A stretch of DNA of 64,000 nt, taken from an uncultured Bacilli bacterium. GTDB lineage: Bacteria > Bacillota_I > Bacilli_A > RF39 > UBA660. Shown piece after piece: positions 51,935 to 61,268 of this stretch (the first letter of the stretch is position 1; each line of letters begins with the position of its first letter). The position numbers and the translations under genes are program-made. The notes below the pieces were generated by a model that was given only the letters and a program-made list of their open reading frames with translations, was not told where the DNA came from and did no database searches. Location of the stretch: assembly GCA_934102335.1 (NCBI GenBank), contig CAKOSP010000001.1, forward strand, positions 124,001 through 188,000, in the 5' to 3' direction.

Positions 51935-53242
51935 ATGTTTGAATACATGGGAGACCGTATTAGCAAAGCAATACAAAATATTAAAGGCATGGGTAAAATC
52001 ACAGAAGAAAATATAAGTGATGCAATGCGCGAAATTAGACTAGCTTTATTAGAAGCCGATGTCAACTATGAAGTAGTAAAAGAATTTATTAATAATGTAA
52101 AAGAAAAAGCTTTAGGAATGGATGTTTCGAAAAGTTTAAAACCAGAAGAATTATTTATTAAATTAGTTAAAGATGAACTAGTTTCTCTTTTAGGTGGAGA
52201 TTATGTAAGCTTAGAAACTAGCAAAAATCCTACAATTATCATGTTAGTGGGTCTACAAGGAAGCGGTAAAACTACAACTGCCGGAAAACTTGCTAATTTA
52301 GTAAGAAAAAAATATAAAAAAAATCCTCTTTTAATAGCATGTGATGTATATAGACCTGCTGCTATAGAACAATTACAAACCATTGGTAAAAGCTTAGATA
52401 TACCAGTATATTCTAGTGATATTAAAGATGTTGTAAAAATTTCCTTAGATGGAATTAACTACGCTAAAGAAAATAAAAATGATTTTATTATAATTGATAC
52501 TGCTGGTAGATTAGAAATCGATGAAAAATTAATGGACGAATTAAAAAATGTTGAAGATATAGTTCATCCACACGAAAAAATATTAGTTATTGATGCGATG
52601 ATGGGTCAAGACGCCATTAATGTTATTAATGGTTTTAATAATAAACTTAACTTAACTGGAGCTATTATAACTAAATTAGATGGAAATACCAAAGGCGGAG
52701 TAGCACTATCTGTTCGTCATCTTACGAATGTTCCAATTAAATTTGCTTGTGACTCCGAAAAATTAGACGGTATATCAGAATTTTATCCAGAAAGAATGGC
52801 TGAAAGAATTTTAGATATGGGAGATATTTGGTCTATTGCAAGTAAAGTTGAAGACGTTATAAATCAAGATGAGGCTAAAGAACAGGCTAAAAGAATGCAA
52901 TCTGGTAAGTTTGATTTAAATGACTTCTTAAAATCTATTAGACAAATAAAAAAATTAGGACCTTTAGAAAACATCTTAAAAATGTTACCTGGTGCTAGAA
53001 AAATGGGATTAAAAGAAATAAATATTGATCCCAAAGATATGGCTCATTTAGAAGCTATATTATCTTCGATGACTGAATATGAAAGACGTCATCCTGAAGT
53101 GTTAAAAGCTAGTCGTAAACAAAGAATTGCTAGTGGAAGTGGACGTAGTGTAGAAGAAATTAATCGTTTATTAAAACAATTTGAAGAAATGAAAAAAATG
53201 ATGAAAATGATGTCAAATGGTAACTTTAAAATGCCGTTTTAG
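51935..53242 (+). CDS. ffh: Signal recognition particle protein Ffh
   Basis: A 435-residue SRP54 GTPase: N domain, G domain with GLQGSGKTTTAGKLA, DTAGRLEIDEKLMDEL and TKLDGNTKGG, then the methionine-rich M domain (LPGARKMGLKE, MTEYERRHPEVL, KMMKMMSNGNFKM) that binds SRP RNA and signal sequences. TTTGGAGG precedes ATG. It delivers membrane and exported proteins to the translocon. Confidence 0.97.
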   Translation: MFEYMGDRISKAIQNIKGMGKITEENISDAMREIRLALLEADVNYEVVKEFINNVKEKALGMDVSKSLKPEELFIKLVKDELVSLLGGDYVSLETSKNPTIIMLVGLQGSGKTTTAGKLANLVRKKYKKNPLLIACDVYRPAAIEQLQTIGKSLDIPVYSSDIKDVVKISLDGINYAKENKNDFIIIDTAGRLEIDEKLMDELKNVEDIVHPHEKILVIDAMMGQDAINVINGFNNKLNLTGAIITKLDGNTKGGVALSVRHLTNVPIKFACDSEKLDGISEFYPERMAERILDMGDIWSIASKVEDVINQDEAKEQAKRMQSGKFDLNDFLKSIRQIKKLGPLENILKMLPGARKMGLKEINIDPKDMAHLEAILSSMTEYERRHPEVLKASRKQRIASGSGRSVEEINRLLKQFEEMKKMMKMMSNGNFKMPF

Positions 53243-53255
53243 AAAGAGGTATTAA

Positions 53256-55055
53256 ATGAAGCAAGAAAATTATCGTAATTTTTCAATTATAGCTCATATT
53301 GATCATGGTAAAAGCACACTTGCTGATCGAATTTTAGAAGTGACAAATGCTGTTTCTAAAAGAGAAATGAAAGACCAGTTACTTGATAATATGGATCTAG
53401 AAAGAGAACGAGGCATTACAATTAAATTAAATGCTGTTAGATTAAAATACACTTCCAAGTTGGATAATAAAAAGTACATTTTAAATTTGATAGATACTCC
53501 AGGGCATGTAGATTTTTCTTACGAAGTTTCTAGAAGTTTAGCAGCTTGTGAAGGGGCTATTCTTGTAGTAGACGCAGCACAAGGTATTGAAGCTCAAACT
53601 TTAGCCAATTTATATTTAGCAATGGAAAATGATTTAACAATTATACCTGTTATAAACAAAATTGATTTACCAAATGCTAACATTTTAAAAGTTAAAGAAG
53701 AATTACAAAGAGTTTTGGGATTCAAAGAGGAAGAAATATTACTTTGTAGTGGTAAAACAGGTGTGGGAGTCGAAGATTTAATCGAAGAAGTTATAAAGAA
53801 AGTACCGGCTCCTAAGTTTGATGATAATAAACCCACAAAAGCTTTAATATTTGATTCATACTTTGATTCATACCGAGGAGTTATCTTATTAGTTAAAGTT
53901 GTCGAAGGAACAATTAGTCTAAAAGATACAATCAAGTTAATTAATTCTAAAAGCAGTTTTGAAGTTGTTTCACTAGGATATCATACGCCTTCAATAAAAG
54001 AGGTTGAACAATTAGAAAGTGGTTCTGTAGGTTTTATAGCAGCATCCATAAAAGATATATCCAGTGTCTCTGTAGGTGATACCGTTACTGTTTTAAGAAA
54101 TGAAGCTAAGGAATCGCTTCCTGGTTATAAAGAGATGAAACCTATGGTATTCTCTGGTATCTTCCCAACTGAATTAAATAAATACGACGACTTAAAAGAA
54201 GCTTTAGAAAAATTAAAATTAAATGACGCATCTTTAACCTTTGAAGCAGAAACCTCAGAAGCTTTAGGCTTTGGTTTTAGAATTGGTTTTTTAGGTTTAC
54301 TTCATATGGATATCATAATGACACGTTTAGAAAGAGAATTTAATTTAAATATTATAGCTACAAGTCCAAGTGTAATTTATAAAGTAACTTTAAATGATGG
54401 TACTAAAATAGAAGTTGATTCACCAAATAAGATGCCAGATAGAACCAAGATTTCTTTCATTGAAGAGCCTTACATTTATACGAGTATAATTTCTCCATCT
54501 GAATACGTTGGATCTATTATGGATTTATGTCAATCTAAAAGAGGAATATTTAAAAATACAGAATACATTGATGAAACAAGAGTCAATATTCATTATGAAA
54601 TACCATTATCAGAAATCGTGTATGACTTTTATGATAAATTAAAAAGTTATACAAAAGGATATGCTTCATTTGATTATGAAGTTATTGGCTATAAACAAAG
54701 TGATTTGGTAAAGATGGATATTTTATTAAATGGCGAAGTAGTAGATGCCCTAAGTGTTATAGTACATAAAGATTTTGCTTATTCAAAAGGAAGAGCTATT
54801 GTAAAAAAATTAAGAGAAGTTATTCCAAGGCAAATGTTTCAAGTGCCCATTCAAGCAAGCTTAGGTTCTAAAGTAATAGCTAGAGAAACTATTAGTGCCA
54901 TGAAAAAAAATGTACTTGCTAAATGTTACGGTGGAGATGTTTCAAGAAAAAGAAAATTATTAGAACATCAAAAAGAGGGCAAAAAAAGAATGAAAATGGT
55001 TGGTAAAGTTGAAGTACCACAAGAAGCTTTTTTAGCAGTACTATCAAGCGAATAG
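53256..55055 (+). CDS. lepA: Elongation factor 4 (LepA)
   Basis: A 599-residue translational GTPase, exactly the usual length. It has the G domain IAHIDHGKSTLADRIL, RGITIKLNAVRL and DTPGHVDFSYEVSRSLA, an EF-G-like domain V and the LepA-specific C-terminal domain with SLGSKVIARETISAMKKNVLAKCYGGDVSRKRKLLEHQKEGKKRMK (partial quote of the conserved basic segment spread over residues 547-592). It back-translocates or remodels stalled ribosomes. It starts 13 nt after ffh with SD AGAAAGAGG. Confidence 0.96.
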   Translation: MKQENYRNFSIIAHIDHGKSTLADRILEVTNAVSKREMKDQLLDNMDLERERGITIKLNAVRLKYTSKLDNKKYILNLIDTPGHVDFSYEVSRSLAACEGAILVVDAAQGIEAQTLANLYLAMENDLTIIPVINKIDLPNANILKVKEELQRVLGFKEEEILLCSGKTGVGVEDLIEEVIKKVPAPKFDDNKPTKALIFDSYFDSYRGVILLVKVVEGTISLKDTIKLINSKSSFEVVSLGYHTPSIKEVEQLESGSVGFIAASIKDISSVSVGDTVTVLRNEAKESLPGYKEMKPMVFSGIFPTELNKYDDLKEALEKLKLNDASLTFEAETSEALGFGFRIGFLGLLHMDIIMTRLEREFNLNIIATSPSVIYKVTLNDGTKIEVDSPNKMPDRTKISFIEEPYIYTSIISPSEYVGSIMDLCQSKRGIFKNTEYIDETRVNIHYEIPLSEIVYDFYDKLKSYTKGYASFDYEVIGYKQSDLVKMDILLNGEVVDALSVIVHKDFAYSKGRAIVKKLREVIPRQMFQVPIQASLGSKVIARETISAMKKNVLAKCYGGDVSRKRKLLEHQKEGKKRMKMVGKVEVPQEAFLAVLSSE

Positions 55056-55064
55056 GGAGGTATT

Positions 55065-56072
55065 ATGAGATCACAAGAACAAGAAACAAAAATATTAAAA
55101 GAGATTACTATTTTAGTAAAGCTTTTTTTAAAGTACAATATGTCTGATGAAATGCTTGCAAAAGGAACAAAATTAAGCAGTTCTACAATTCAAAGAAGAC
55201 TTACAAATAAAGAAGATATCATAAAAATATATGACAATTGTACATTAGACGGCTTTGTAAACAACACTAATTTAAGTTACGGAGAATATATATACGAATT
55301 GGTACAACAAAGAAGAAAACAAAATTTACAAAATGCTAAGATTAATGGTGGAAAAAGTTATAAAGAAAATAATATGGCAATAAAAGACGATAATGGAAAA
55401 TTTATTGGTTCTAAACCCATTATGGATTTGAAAGTTTTTTATAATAATTCCAAAAAAACTGAACAAGAAAATTTGAAACAACAATATGTGTTTTTACTAC
55501 ATATCATGTTAAAATTTGGATTAAGATATCAAAGTTTATCAGAAATAACAGGAATAGATATTGAAACTTTAAAACACTATATGGATTTATATAATTTTAA
55601 CTACGAAAATTCCATGACTTTAGTAGATAGAGCATATTTTTATAGTAATCAAAAACAAGCTCAAGAAAATGTTTTAAAATATTATGAAAAATTTAAAGAA
55701 TTTAAAAAAACTAATAATACTGCCGGAGTAAAGTTACTTATCCATCAAATAGATGATAGTGAATATATGGCAATGAAAAGCAAATACATAAATAGTAAAA
55801 ATTATGAAAAAAAAGTTTCAAGAGTTTATTTAAAGGATGAAGATGTTTTAATAGCTTTAAAATTTCAATTAAAATACTGCTTACCTACATTAGCCGTAGC
55901 TACCGATTTAGGTATTAACCGTTCTACATTAGGAAGAAAATATTATGAACTGTTTGAAAAAGAAGATGAATTTGGAAATAAAATAAAGGAATATGAAATA
56001 TTAAAATCTAGATATTTAGACCTATCAAACTTTTATCAAAAAAGTATTTTTAAAAATTCAGGTAGAAAATGA
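55065..56072 (+). CDS. Protein with three SpoIIID-like helix-turn-helix repeats
   Basis: A 335-residue protein with no catalytic motif that I recognise. It has three similar HTH-like units of about 35 residues: 13-46 (FLKYNMSDEMLAKGTKLSSSTI), 141-172 (LKFGLRYQSLSEITGIDIETLK) and 259-293 (LKYCLPTLAVATDLGINRSTLG). Each follows the pattern LKY-x3-L-x-LA-x3-GI-x3-TL. The first resembles the SpoIIID-family HTH used in sporulation gene control. Basic linkers (QQRRKQNLQNAKINGGKSYK) would suit DNA binding. The SD GGGAGG precedes ATG; the stop overlaps hemW by 4 nt. It is probably a DNA-binding regulator; targets are unknown. Confidence 0.5.
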   Translation: MRSQEQETKILKEITILVKLFLKYNMSDEMLAKGTKLSSSTIQRRLTNKEDIIKIYDNCTLDGFVNNTNLSYGEYIYELVQQRRKQNLQNAKINGGKSYKENNMAIKDDNGKFIGSKPIMDLKVFYNNSKKTEQENLKQQYVFLLHIMLKFGLRYQSLSEITGIDIETLKHYMDLYNFNYENSMTLVDRAYFYSNQKQAQENVLKYYEKFKEFKKTNNTAGVKLLIHQIDDSEYMAMKSKYINSKNYEKKVSRVYLKDEDVLIALKFQLKYCLPTLAVATDLGINRSTLGRKYYELFEKEDEFGNKIKEYEILKSRYLDLSNFYQKSIFKNSGRK

Positions 56073-57154
56073 TAGATTCAATTTACATTCATATTCCATT
56101 TTGCAGAGAAATCTGTACTTATTGTGATTTTTGTAAAATGCTTTATCTAGGCAAATTATCTAAAAATTACTTTACTGCCTTAGAAAAAGAATTTTCAGAT
56201 AGATATATGAAAGAACAAATCAAAACCATTTACATCGGCGGAGGAACTCCAAGTGTGTTAAATGATAACGATTTAGAAAAACTACTTAATATTATTGGAA
56301 GTATTAATCTTAGTGAAAATTATGAATTTACCTTTGAGTGTAATATTTATGATATAAACGAAAAACTACTTTTAAAATTAAAACAAATGGGTGTTAATCG
56401 ACTAAGTATTGGAATTGAATCATTCGATAAAGACAATCTTAGTTTAATGGGAAGAAGTGGAAATTTCTTCGATGCCAAGAAAAAAATTGAACTAGCTCGA
56501 TCTTTAGGATTTACAAATATTAATTTGGATATAATTTATGCTCTGCCACATGAAAGTTTAAATACTTTAAAAAATGACATAAAGCTTTTATTAAAATTAA
56601 AACCAGAGCATATAAGTACATATTCTCTTATTTTAGAAGATAATACTCTTCTAAAATTAAAAGGATACAAAAGTATTAGCGAAGATTTAGATAGTAAAAT
56701 GTACAATTACATTATAAAAAAATTAAAAAAATCAGGCTATACTCATTATGAATTGAGTAATTTTTCAAAAAAAGGGTATGAGTCACAACATAATTTAAAT
56801 TGTTGGAATAACGAAGAATATTATGGATTTGGCCTAGGAGCAGCAGGTTATTTTGCAGGCGTTCGTTATCAAAATACTAGAAACTTAAATGATTATTTAA
56901 AAGGCAAGACAATTAGTGATAAAGAAATTGTTTCTAAAGACAGTATGATGAAATATGAATTAATGCTAGGTTTTAGAAAAATTAATGGTATAAATATTTT
57001 AGATTTTCAAAATAAATATAATGTTTCAATCTTTGAGGCTTTTAAGATAAAAGATTTAATCAAAGATAAAAATTTAATTTTAAAAAACAATCAATTATAT
57101 ATTAATCCTAAAAAATTATATTTAATGAATGAGATATTACTTAAAATCATCTAA
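56069..57154 (+). CDS. hemW: HemW-like radical SAM protein
   Basis: A 361-residue radical SAM enzyme of the HemW/HemN branch. The iron-sulfur motif CREICTYC (C12, C16, C19) lies in the IHIPFCxxxCxYCDF context, followed by IYIGGGTPSVL, SIGIESF and the C-terminal HemN domain (LNCWNNEEYYGFGLGAAGYF). HemW is a heme chaperone or haem-trafficking protein, not a proven coproporphyrinogen oxidase. No other haem genes are in the window. Its start overlaps the preceding gene. Confidence 0.92.
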   Translation: MIDSIYIHIPFCREICTYCDFCKMLYLGKLSKNYFTALEKEFSDRYMKEQIKTIYIGGGTPSVLNDNDLEKLLNIIGSINLSENYEFTFECNIYDINEKLLLKLKQMGVNRLSIGIESFDKDNLSLMGRSGNFFDAKKKIELARSLGFTNINLDIIYALPHESLNTLKNDIKLLLKLKPEHISTYSLILEDNTLLKLKGYKSISEDLDSKMYNYIIKKLKKSGYTHYELSNFSKKGYESQHNLNCWNNEEYYGFGLGAAGYFAGVRYQNTRNLNDYLKGKTISDKEIVSKDSMMKYELMLGFRKINGINILDFQNKYNVSIFEAFKIKDLIKDKNLILKNNQLYINPKKLYLMNEILLKII

Positions 57155-57169
57155 ATGATGATTTTTTTG
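57144..57169 (+). terminator. Terminator of hemW
   Basis: AAATCATC-TAAAT-GATGATTT (57144-57164) followed by T-run, overlapping the stop codon. Confidence 0.7.
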
Positions 57170-57242
57170 TTTATTATGTCAAATTAATAAAAATATTATA
57201 AATATTAAAAAAGTTAGTGTATAATTATATTAGGTGATTAAA

Positions 57243-58316
57243 TTGAAAATTATTGTTTCAGCTGGTGGTACTGGTGGACATATTTATCCTGCCTTAGCAA
57301 TTATCAATAAATTTAAAGAAAAAGATAAAAATTTAAGTGTTTTATATATTGGTACACATAATAGAATGGAAAAAGATATTATTCCTAAAGAAGGAATAAA
57401 GTATGAGTCTTTAGAAATTTACGGATTATCAAAAACAAGATGGATTAGAAATATTAAAAATATATTTTTAATTAAAAAAGCTATGAAAAAAACTGAAAAA
57501 ATCATGAAAGAGTTTAATCCTGACGTTGTAATAGGCGTAGGAGGTTATGTAACATATCCTGTTATAAATGTAGCTAAAAAATTAGGTATTAAAACCTTTA
57601 TTCATGAACAAAATAGCATTCCAGGCAAAACTAATAGAGCCTTAGCCAAAGGAGTGGATTTAGTGGGTGTTTCATTTAAAAATAGTACAAATTATTTTTA
57701 TAATGCCAAAAAAGTTATATATACAGGGAACCCATGTGGAGAAGATGCCCTAAGAGTTCCTGAGATTAAGCCATCAAAGTTTGGTATTAAAAGTAAAAAT
57801 AAAGTTATTTTAATAGTGGGAGGATCACTAGGAAGTGAAACTTTAAATAATAAATTAAAAACTTTTTTAACCTTAATGAGTGATGAAAAATACGAATTTA
57901 TCTTTGTTACTGGAAAAAATAAATATAATGATTTTATAAATGGTTATGAAATACCAGAAAATGTTCATGTTGTAGATTATATAGACCATTTAGCAGGACT
58001 TATGAAAAATGTAGATCTTATAATTTCGAGAGCAGGAGCTAGCACAATAAGTGAAATATTAGCTTTAAAATTACCAAGTATTTTAATTCCCAGCCCATAT
58101 GTAGCTAACAATCACCAATATTATAATGCCTTAGATTTAGTTAATCTAGGTGTTTCAGAATTAATTGAAGAAAAAAACTTAAATGCCGAAAAATTACTAA
58201 TAACATTTAATGATATCATGAATAAAAAATACGATAAGATGGTTGAAAATTTAAATAAGTTAAATTTAAAATCTTCAGCAGATATTATTTATGAAGAAAT
58301 TATGAGGTTGAAATAA
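57243..58316 (+). CDS. murG: MurG: lipid II-forming N-acetylglucosaminyltransferase
   Basis: A 357-residue GT28 enzyme that adds GlcNAc to lipid I on the inner membrane face. It starts KIIVSAGGTGGHIYPALAI, the MurG glycine loop, and has GVGGYVTYPVI, FIHEQNSIPGKTNR, ILIVGGSLGSETLN and ISRAGASTISEILAL. TTG 57243 is the preferred start because AGGTGAT (57232-57238) is spaced like the SD of other genes here and MurG proteins start at this residue. It overlaps murB by 1 nt. Confidence 0.95.
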   Translation: MKIIVSAGGTGGHIYPALAIINKFKEKDKNLSVLYIGTHNRMEKDIIPKEGIKYESLEIYGLSKTRWIRNIKNIFLIKKAMKKTEKIMKEFNPDVVIGVGGYVTYPVINVAKKLGIKTFIHEQNSIPGKTNRALAKGVDLVGVSFKNSTNYFYNAKKVIYTGNPCGEDALRVPEIKPSKFGIKSKNKVILIVGGSLGSETLNNKLKTFLTLMSDEKYEFIFVTGKNKYNDFINGYEIPENVHVVDYIDHLAGLMKNVDLIISRAGASTISEILALKLPSILIPSPYVANNHQYYNALDLVNLGVSELIEEKNLNAEKLLITFNDIMNKKYDKMVENLNKLNLKSSADIIYEEIMRLK

Positions 58317-59182
58317 TGTATCAAGAATTTGGCGAAGTATTAGAACATGTTTCTTTAAAAAAATATAATACTTATGGTATTGGGGGAAAAGCTAAATATA
58401 TTGTTTTTCCCTCAAGTATTGAAAATTTACATAAATTAATTTTAAAATTAAGAACCGATAATACTAAATTTTATGTAATAGGTAATGGATCTAACATTAT
58501 TTTACCTGATGAAGATTTTGATGGAGTTATAATTATTTTAAAAAAAATAAAGGATATTTTAATTGAGAAAGATACAGTTAAAATATCTGCCGGAATTATG
58601 ATGCCATATTTAAACAATTATTTATTAAAAAAAGGTTATGGTAATTTTGTGTGGGCTTGTGGCCTTCCGGGTACCATTGGAGGTTCCATAATAGGTAATG
58701 CTGGATGTTTTAAAAATGAAGCTCAAGATAATTTATTGAGCATCGAAGTAATAGATGACTCTAATAAAATTGTTAGTAAAAAAAAAGAAGAAATAAACTT
58801 TTCTTATCGAAAAAGTGATATTAAGGGAATTATAATTAGTGCAACATATAAATTAGTAAAAAATAATGAAGATGTAGAAAAAAGTATAGAAATTCTTAAT
58901 AAAAAAAGGATGGACACACAACCATTTGATAAAAAAACTGCTGGATCTGTTTTTAGAAACCCTGAAGGTTTTGCAGCCGGTAAGTTAATTGAAGATGCTG
59001 GTTTAAAAAAACACCAAATTGGTGGTGCCGTAGTAAGTGAAAAGCATGCCAATTTTATATATAATAATGGAACAGCCACATCTAAAGATATACTAGATTT
59101 AATTGAATATATTAAAAAAGTAATAAAGGAAAAATATAATATAGATTTAATTTTAGAACAAAAAGTAGTAAAATGGGATTGA
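58316..59182 (+). CDS. murB: MurB: UDP-N-acetylenolpyruvoylglucosamine reductase
   Basis: A 288-residue FAD-dependent enzyme making UDP-MurNAc. The FAD-binding N-terminus has FYVIGNGSNIILPDEDFDG, CGLPGTIGGSIIGNAGCF and FSYRKSDIKG. GSVFRNPEGFAAGKLIEDAGL carries the catalytic Ser, and GGAVVSEKHANFI and the terminal Glu region (LILEQKVVKW) complete the active site. It is of the short type IIb. Located between murG and divIB, it is in a typical peptidoglycan/division cluster. Confidence 0.96.
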   Translation: MYQEFGEVLEHVSLKKYNTYGIGGKAKYIVFPSSIENLHKLILKLRTDNTKFYVIGNGSNIILPDEDFDGVIIILKKIKDILIEKDTVKISAGIMMPYLNNYLLKKGYGNFVWACGLPGTIGGSIIGNAGCFKNEAQDNLLSIEVIDDSNKIVSKKKEEINFSYRKSDIKGIIISATYKLVKNNEDVEKSIEILNKKRMDTQPFDKKTAGSVFRNPEGFAAGKLIEDAGLKKHQIGGAVVSEKHANFIYNNGTATSKDILDLIEYIKKVIKEKYNIDLILEQKVVKWD

Positions 59183-59183
59183 T

Positions 59184-59882
59184 ATGAAAAAACAAAAGGA
59201 AGTAAAAAGGAAAATTAATAAAAAAGGTTTAATATTTTTAATTTTAATATTATATATTATTGGTAATGTAATATATTATGTTTTTACGCTGCCAGTTAAA
59301 AATGTGATAGTAGAGGGAAATAAAAATCTTGAAACTGCCGAAATAATTGAAAAATCAGGACTAGATAAAAGTACATCCTTATTTAAAACTTCAGTTTTAA
59401 AAGTTCAAAGAAATTTAAAAGAATTAGATTTAGTGGATAAAGTTGAAGTAAAAAAAAGCTTAAATGGTAAAATTACAATTAAGATTACTGAAAATAAACC
59501 TCTTTTTATAAATCTATTAGAAAATAAACTGGTGCTTTCAAATAAAGAAAGTATAAACTACACTAAAACTTATGGAGTCCCCACTTTAATTAATTATGTT
59601 CCAAGCGATATATATGATGAATTAATTTACGGAATGAATAAAATTGATCCAGATATTATTAATAAAATAAGTGAGTTAGAATACTCTCCAGATAAAAGTG
59701 GAGAAATAGTTTTTGATGATGCAAGATTTTTACTTAGAATGAATGATGGTAATATTGTTTATATAAACACTCCTAATATTACTAAACTTAATAATTACAA
59801 TACAATATATGCTGAAGTCGGCAGTAAAGGTATACTCCTTTTAGATAGCAGTAGTCAAAATTATATATTTAAAAAAAGTTAA
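59184..59882 (+). CDS. divIB: Cell division protein DivIB/FtsQ
   Basis: A 232-residue single-pass membrane protein. A basic N-terminus, a transmembrane helix (about 15-35) and a POTRA domain (LPVKNVIVEGNKNLETAEIIEKSGL and LDLVDKVEVKKSLNGKITIKITENKPLF) identify the FtsQ/DivIB family that bridges divisome components. A beta domain continues to the C-terminus (ISELEYSPDKSGEIVFDDARFLL). The gene begins 2 nt after murB. Confidence 0.92.
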   Translation: MKKQKEVKRKINKKGLIFLILILYIIGNVIYYVFTLPVKNVIVEGNKNLETAEIIEKSGLDKSTSLFKTSVLKVQRNLKELDLVDKVEVKKSLNGKITIKITENKPLFINLLENKLVLSNKESINYTKTYGVPTLINYVPSDIYDELIYGMNKIDPDIINKISELEYSPDKSGEIVFDDARFLLRMNDGNIVYINTPNITKLNNYNTIYAEVGSKGILLLDSSSQNYIFKKS

Positions 59883-59894
59883 GGGTGGTTTTTT

Positions 59895-60491
59895 ATGAAT
59901 TATGAAAAAGAAATGTATAATGTAATAAATACACTAAATGGAACTCCAAAGTTATTATTACACAGTTGTTGTGCTCCTTGTTCCAGTGCCGTAATATCTT
60001 TGTTAAGTGATTATTTTAAAATAACTGTTTTTTATTATAATCCCAATATCGATACATATGATGAGTATAATAAAAGAAAAAAAGAACAAATTAAATTTAT
60101 AAATGAATTTCCTGCAAAAAATAAAGTGGAATTTAAAGACTGTGATTATGATCAAGAAGCGTTTTTAAAATCCGTAAAGGGTTTAGAAAATGAGCCAGAA
60201 AGGGGTAGTAGATGCCCGGTTTGTTTTAAATTACGTCTTTTTAAAACTGCACAAGAAGCTGTAAAAGATAGTTTTGATTATTTTGCCACCACACTTACAG
60301 TAAGCCCTTATAAAAATAGTAAGCAAATTAATGAAATAGGTCTTTTTTTAGAAAAACAATTAAATATAAAATACTTAGTAAGTGATTTTAAAAAACATGA
60401 TGGTTACAAAAAAAGTATTGAATATTCTAAAGAATATAATTTATATAGACAAAATTATTGCGGTTGCAAATTCAGTAAAAAAAATGTATAA
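59895..60491 (+). CDS. queH: Epoxyqueuosine reductase QueH
   Basis: A 198-residue DUF208 enzyme that reduces epoxyqueuosine to queuosine in tRNA. The paired cysteines are visible: HSCCAPCSSAVI near the N-terminus and RGSRCPVCFKLRLFKTA, with the C-terminal YCGCKFSKKN. Other family segments are FYYNPNIDTYDEYNKRK and FATTLTVSPYKNSKQINEIG. No other queuosine genes lie here, so precursor synthesis is elsewhere or it relies on salvage. GGGTGG precedes ATG. Confidence 0.95.
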   Translation: MNYEKEMYNVINTLNGTPKLLLHSCCAPCSSAVISLLSDYFKITVFYYNPNIDTYDEYNKRKKEQIKFINEFPAKNKVEFKDCDYDQEAFLKSVKGLENEPERGSRCPVCFKLRLFKTAQEAVKDSFDYFATTLTVSPYKNSKQINEIGLFLEKQLNIKYLVSDFKKHDGYKKSIEYSKEYNLYRQNYCGCKFSKKNV

Positions 60492-60509
60492 TTTAAAATA
60501 GGTGATGTT

Positions 60510-61223
60510 ATGATAAAGGAAACGATAAAGAACTTAGAAAAGAAAAATATGATTGTATCTATCTTATTAATTATTTTAGGTGGATTATTGGTATGGAAAC
60601 CTATTGCGTTTATCAAAAGTATAATCATAATAGTAGGTATTATTTTGTTTATTTTATCTATTATTGATTTTGTAAGTTATTTTAATTCGGATCAAGAAAT
60701 TAATAATGTAAATTTATTTAAGGGAATCATTGAAATTATCGCAGCAATTCTTTTAATGTTTAGAAACGATGTGTTAATTGATTTATTCCCAGTTATATTA
60801 GGAGTAATAATTATATTTGATGGTATTTTTCAATTACAAATTGCTTTAAATATTAAAAAATTAAATCCTAATGATTGGATATTTGGATTTGTGTTAAGTT
60901 TAGTTACTATCATTGTAGGAGTAGTAGTGGTATTTAATCCATTTGAAGCATTAGAACTAATTTTAAGAGTTGCCGGAGTAGTTCTATTAGTAAGTGAAAT
61001 TTTGTCATTAATATATTGCGGTGTTGTGCTTCATAGTTTCAAAGAAATCGTAGAAACTATTGAAGATACAATCAAGAATGAAGGCAAGACAAAAATAGAA
61101 GTCAAAGTAGTGGATGCTGAAGTGGAAGAAGTTAAAAAAGAAGATAAGCCTAAGAAAAAAACAACAAAAAAAACTACTAAAAAAAGTACAACAAAGAAAA
61201 AGTCAACAAAAAAAGATGAATAA
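60510..61223 (+). CDS. DUF308/HdeD-like membrane protein with Lys-rich tail
   Basis: A 237-residue protein with about six transmembrane helices (residues 14-170) in HdeD/DUF308 style (IILGGLLVWKPIAF, ILGVIIIFDGIFQL, VGVVVVFNPFEALELILRVAG), then a cytoplasmic tail of alternating Lys/Thr/Ser (KKTTKKTTKKSTTKKK). The tail could bind nucleic acid or anionic lipids. Family function is unclear (acid-stress association in enterics). AGGTGATG precedes the ATG. Confidence 0.75.
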   Translation: MIKETIKNLEKKNMIVSILLIILGGLLVWKPIAFIKSIIIIVGIILFILSIIDFVSYFNSDQEINNVNLFKGIIEIIAAILLMFRNDVLIDLFPVILGVIIIFDGIFQLQIALNIKKLNPNDWIFGFVLSLVTIIVGVVVVFNPFEALELILRVAGVVLLVSEILSLIYCGVVLHSFKEIVETIEDTIKNEGKTKIEVKVVDAEVEEVKKEDKPKKKTTKKTTKKSTTKKKSTKKDE

Positions 61224-61246
61224 AAGCTTAAGCTTTTATTTTTTTT
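61222..61246 (+). terminator. Palindromic terminator
   Basis: AAAAGCTTAAGCTTTT (61222-61237) followed by ATTTTTTTT. Confidence 0.65.
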
Positions 61247-61268
61247 ACTAAAAATGTGGTGAGGTATT

